Assembly: GCA_902729315.2 (NCBI GenBank)
Contig: LR746278.1
Span: forward strand, 513,501 to 577,500
Length of the DNA stretch: 64,000 nucleotides
Source: Spirodela intermedia
Lineage: Eukaryota; Streptophyta; Magnoliopsida; Alismatales; Araceae
Direction: 5' to 3'
Shown: in pieces, positions 61,574 through 64,000 of the stretch
Position numbering within the stretch: position 1 is the first letter of the stretch
How the letters are laid out: each line of letters opens with the position of its first letter
Position numbers and translations under genes: made by a program
Notes under the pieces: model-generated
Seen by the model: the letters and a program-made list of their open reading frames with translations, nothing else
The model's database searches: none
Told to the model about the DNA's origin: nothing

Positions 61574-61991
61574 GCTCACTGGGCATATTAAACAAAGTGG
61601 TACTATGGGTGAATGTGTGCCAACGAAATCAAGATATTACGATATTATTTTCGTCTGCATTATTGATGCAAAGATATTACAATATTATTTTCTTATATCA
61701 TTTATCGGTGTATGAATAAATATGTAACCTCAAGATCACAACATCAGTAACTCAATTTCTGAATATAAGTAAGAACAAATAAAATAAAAATTACAAAGAT
61801 ATCAAGAATTCTGATGAGAACAATACTTTAACCAGATACCTCTAATCTACGTCTCAACACTCTCTAGACGAACCCACACACTAAAGTGTTAGTAATAAAC
61901 TATTAGTTACTTACGAGGACTTCACTTATAATAAAATGAAGAAGAGAGACTAAAAAACAGGAAAATAATTGATGAAGATAGAGAATAAAAT

Positions 61992-62040
<49 letters not shown>

Positions 62041-62085
62041 TCGTAGTCCGTTCGTATTAAAAATAGAGAAATACATAACCGCCCC
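61415..62085. other. 3' region between convergent PPR and SCPL genes
   Basis: AT-rich 3' flank with a (CT)n tract at 61532-61572 and a (GA)n tract at 61994-62038, oriented as an inverted pair. A local direct duplication, AAGATATTAC[G/A]ATATTATTTTC, lies near 61630 and 61670. No gene. Confidence 0.7.
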
Positions 62086-63498
62086 CTAAAAAGAGGCATC
62101 TTGATCTACGTGCTGCTGAGCCCACACATCTCCGAGGTGACGGCCCTTCCTTTGAGCACTGAACTGGCTATTCCCCATCACCCAGCCTTCGATCATCTGC
62201 TGCGAGGTCATCCCCTGGTCTGCCGGAACCAGGTGACCGGCGCCGGCGACCACGACGTGGCTGAGCGTCCCGTACTTCTGCACGTAGCCCGCCAGGTCCC
62301 CTCCCGCCACCCGCCACACCCTCCGCTCCGCCGCCAAGAAGCTCCGCAGTTCGGCCCACTGGGTCTTCTTCAGCCAGGCCTCCGTCGACAGGACCCCGTC
62401 CCTGAGATCGAACAGCCCCTGGTACAGCAGCACCTTGACCTTCCCCTGTTGCAGCAGGCCTTCCACCGCTGCCTTCGCGCTTTTCATCACGTCCTCATGG
62501 AAGGCCTCGGCGACGACGCCGCTGCACTCCTCCCAGGTGGCCCCCTCCGCCACGCCTAGCGCCGCCTTGACGTGCTCTTGGGCCAGGAATATGCCGACGA
62601 GGTCCGTCGGGTAGGGCTTCTTCTTCGTGAGGTCGTAGAGGGTGGCGAGACCGGTCGAATCCTGCAGATATTTCAGGACCTCTTTCCTCGCGTCGTGGGC
62701 CGCAGCCCACTTCTCCGCCACCGTTAGACTCACCGCCTCGCTCTGGAGCTTCTCGAGATGGGTCTTCTGCGGCTCGTTGATTAGGCCGGAGAAGAAGGCG
62801 CTGTCGGCGTGGGTCGCCACCTGGGCGACGGGGTGGGTGAGACCATTCCCGATCGCAACGCCGGCGAGGTTGATCCGGCGGTCCGCGGCGGTGCGGGCGT
62901 TCCGCTGCGAGATGTAGTAGCCGGCGGAGGGAACGTACTTCCCGGCGTAGCTCTCGCCGGTGAGGTAGAGGGGGCGGGATCGGAAGGAGGGATTGGAAGA
63001 GAAGAATCCTTGGAGGGCGATCCACAGGTGCTCAGAGACGGTGGTCTGGTTCCTAGGGATCTCTACCGGTGCAGCTGCGATGCTGAAGCCGGTCCCGATC
63101 GGGTTGTCCAGGAAGAGCAGGCCGAAGAGGCGGTTCCAGGAGTAAGGATTGGGGACCAGAAAGGGTCCAGTGGTGGAGTTGGCGACCAGCCAGGGGCCGA
63201 GCTCTAAGAAGTTGCCGACCATGGAGGAGCAGCCGGGGCCGCCCTGGAGCCAGACGAGGAGAGGGGTGCGGGGGAGGGGCACCTCCGGCTGCCGGGCCTC
63301 GTAGTAGGCGAAGTACATGGCGGAGCGGGAAGCGGCGCCGACGGGAAGGTAGCCGGAGAGAGTGGGAAGCGCATCGCTGGGAAAGAGGGGCGTAGAGCTT
63401 GGTGGCGGCGCCGCGGAGGAAGATGGGAAGACAAGGAAGAGGGAGGCGAGGTAGGTGGAGAGGAGGAGCAGGGTGGCGAAACGGGATGCTGCCTCCAT
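62086..63498 (-). CDS. SCPL50: Serine carboxypeptidase-like 50-type protein (S10 family)
   Basis: Intronless, 470 residues from ATG 63498 (MEAASRFATLLLL). An alternative ATG seven codons upstream is less likely because it places polar residues before the signal peptide. Residues 1-30 form a signal peptide. S10 hallmarks: LVWLQGGPGCSSMVGNF at 81-97, nucleophile in GESYAGKY (S183), acid in VLLYQGLFDLRDG (probably D364), and His in GAGHLVPADQ (H422). All three catalytic positions are present. N-glycosylation sites N107 and N150 are visible. The LFGLLFLDNPIGTGFS and IPRNQ stretches match the SCPL50 subgroup, which is separate from the acyltransferase-type SCPLs. It should be secreted or vacuolar and cleave C-terminal residues; its natural substrate is unknown. 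Converges tail-to-tail with the PPR gene. Confidence 0.93.
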   Translation of the reverse strand: MEAASRFATLLLLSTYLASLFLVFPSSSAAPPPSSTPLFPSDALPTLSGYLPVGAASRSAMYFAYYEARQPEVPLPRTPLLVWLQGGPGCSSMVGNFLELGPWLVANSTTGPFLVPNPYSWNRLFGLLFLDNPIGTGFSIAAAPVEIPRNQTTVSEHLWIALQGFFSSNPSFRSRPLYLTGESYAGKYVPSAGYYISQRNARTAADRRINLAGVAIGNGLTHPVAQVATHADSAFFSGLINEPQKTHLEKLQSEAVSLTVAEKWAAAHDARKEVLKYLQDSTGLATLYDLTKKKPYPTDLVGIFLAQEHVKAALGVAEGATWEECSGVVAEAFHEDVMKSAKAAVEGLLQQGKVKVLLYQGLFDLRDGVLSTEAWLKKTQWAELRSFLAAERRVWRVAGGDLAGYVQKYGTLSHVVVAGAGHLVPADQGMTSQQMIEGWVMGNSQFSAQRKGRHLGDVWAQQHVDQDASF

Positions 63499-64000
63499 TG
63501 TCGCAGAGTGAGGGATCACACTGACCTAGCTCGTTCGCCGAGTGAGGTCTAGCTCGTTAGACTAAGACGAGAGGTGAGCGTCGGGCCACGTGGACCTCTC
63601 TCTCTCTCTCTCTTTCTCTCTGTATCTCTCTCCCCGTGACGGAGACCACGACGAAGTCAGCGGCCCGGATAATCGAAGCCCGGCAGAAAAGGTCTGGATC
63701 TTCCGCGTACGATGGTCTGGATCTTCCGAATAAATTGCTCGAGCAGTCAACGGCAGAAAAGGTTGAATATTATCTAAACCCCTTCAAGATATTTATTTCC
63801 AAATTATTCGAGGATTTATTTTTGTATGTTAACATAGCCACGTGTTCTGCTTAAGAAAATGGCAAAAGATTGCCACTTTGTGAGAAATATAATATTCAAC
63901 AAATTGGGAAAATATATTGTCGTCGCGAAACCTATTTAACAAGATTAACAACTTGACATTTATATCAGGAAAATAATTGTTATAATCTTTTATGGATATA
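63499..64000. other. Upstream region of the SCPL gene
   Basis: A short (CT)n tract lies at 63595-63621, about 100 bp from the SCPL start on its 5' side. The rest is AT-rich with no gene seen. Confidence 0.45.

Overview
This is nuclear DNA of a flowering plant. Genes have introns with canonical GT..AG ends, and the families are plant-specific: WRKY, DYW-class PPR, XS/XH RNA-directed DNA methylation factor, SAC51-type bHLH, CYP72-clan P450, SCPL. Several coding regions are very GC-rich at third positions, and long (CT)n/(GA)n tracts sit in gene flanks. This leans towards a non-grass monocot or an early-diverging angiosperm, but I cannot name the species.

Layout. 0-20 kb is gene space: a decayed P450 tail (1.5-2.4 kb), an IDN2/FDM-like gene (minus, 4.2-7.4 kb), a small membrane protein (plus, 11.1 kb), a SAC51/SACL-type bHLH gene (minus, 12.3-13.0 kb) with a long upstream leader, and a five-exon CYP72-type P450 (plus, 17.2-19.8 kb) broken by one 2-nt deletion. 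19.9-43.4 kb is an AT-rich block of Ty1/copia and Ty3/gypsy relics, including a reverse-oriented solo LTR inserted in another LTR of its own family. 43.4-44.7 kb holds two more P450 relics, so the retroelement block appears to sit inside an old P450 tandem array. 45.4-64 kb is gene space again: plastid-type ribokinase (plus), group IIc WRKY (minus), a long intergenic stretch with a minisatellite, a DYW-class PPR gene (plus), and an SCPL50-like serine carboxypeptidase (minus) that converges on the PPR gene.

The best find is in the leader of the bHLH gene. A 48-codon upstream ORF is split by an intron, and its spliced C-terminus is CQAEYFRQLLKPVT followed by stop. As I remember it, this is the conserved-peptide uORF of the SAC51 family, through which thermospermine controls translation in xylem development. 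An ORF list cannot show it because it exists only after splicing. No wholly new system is evident. The other genes look like independent single-copy loci with no operon-like link.
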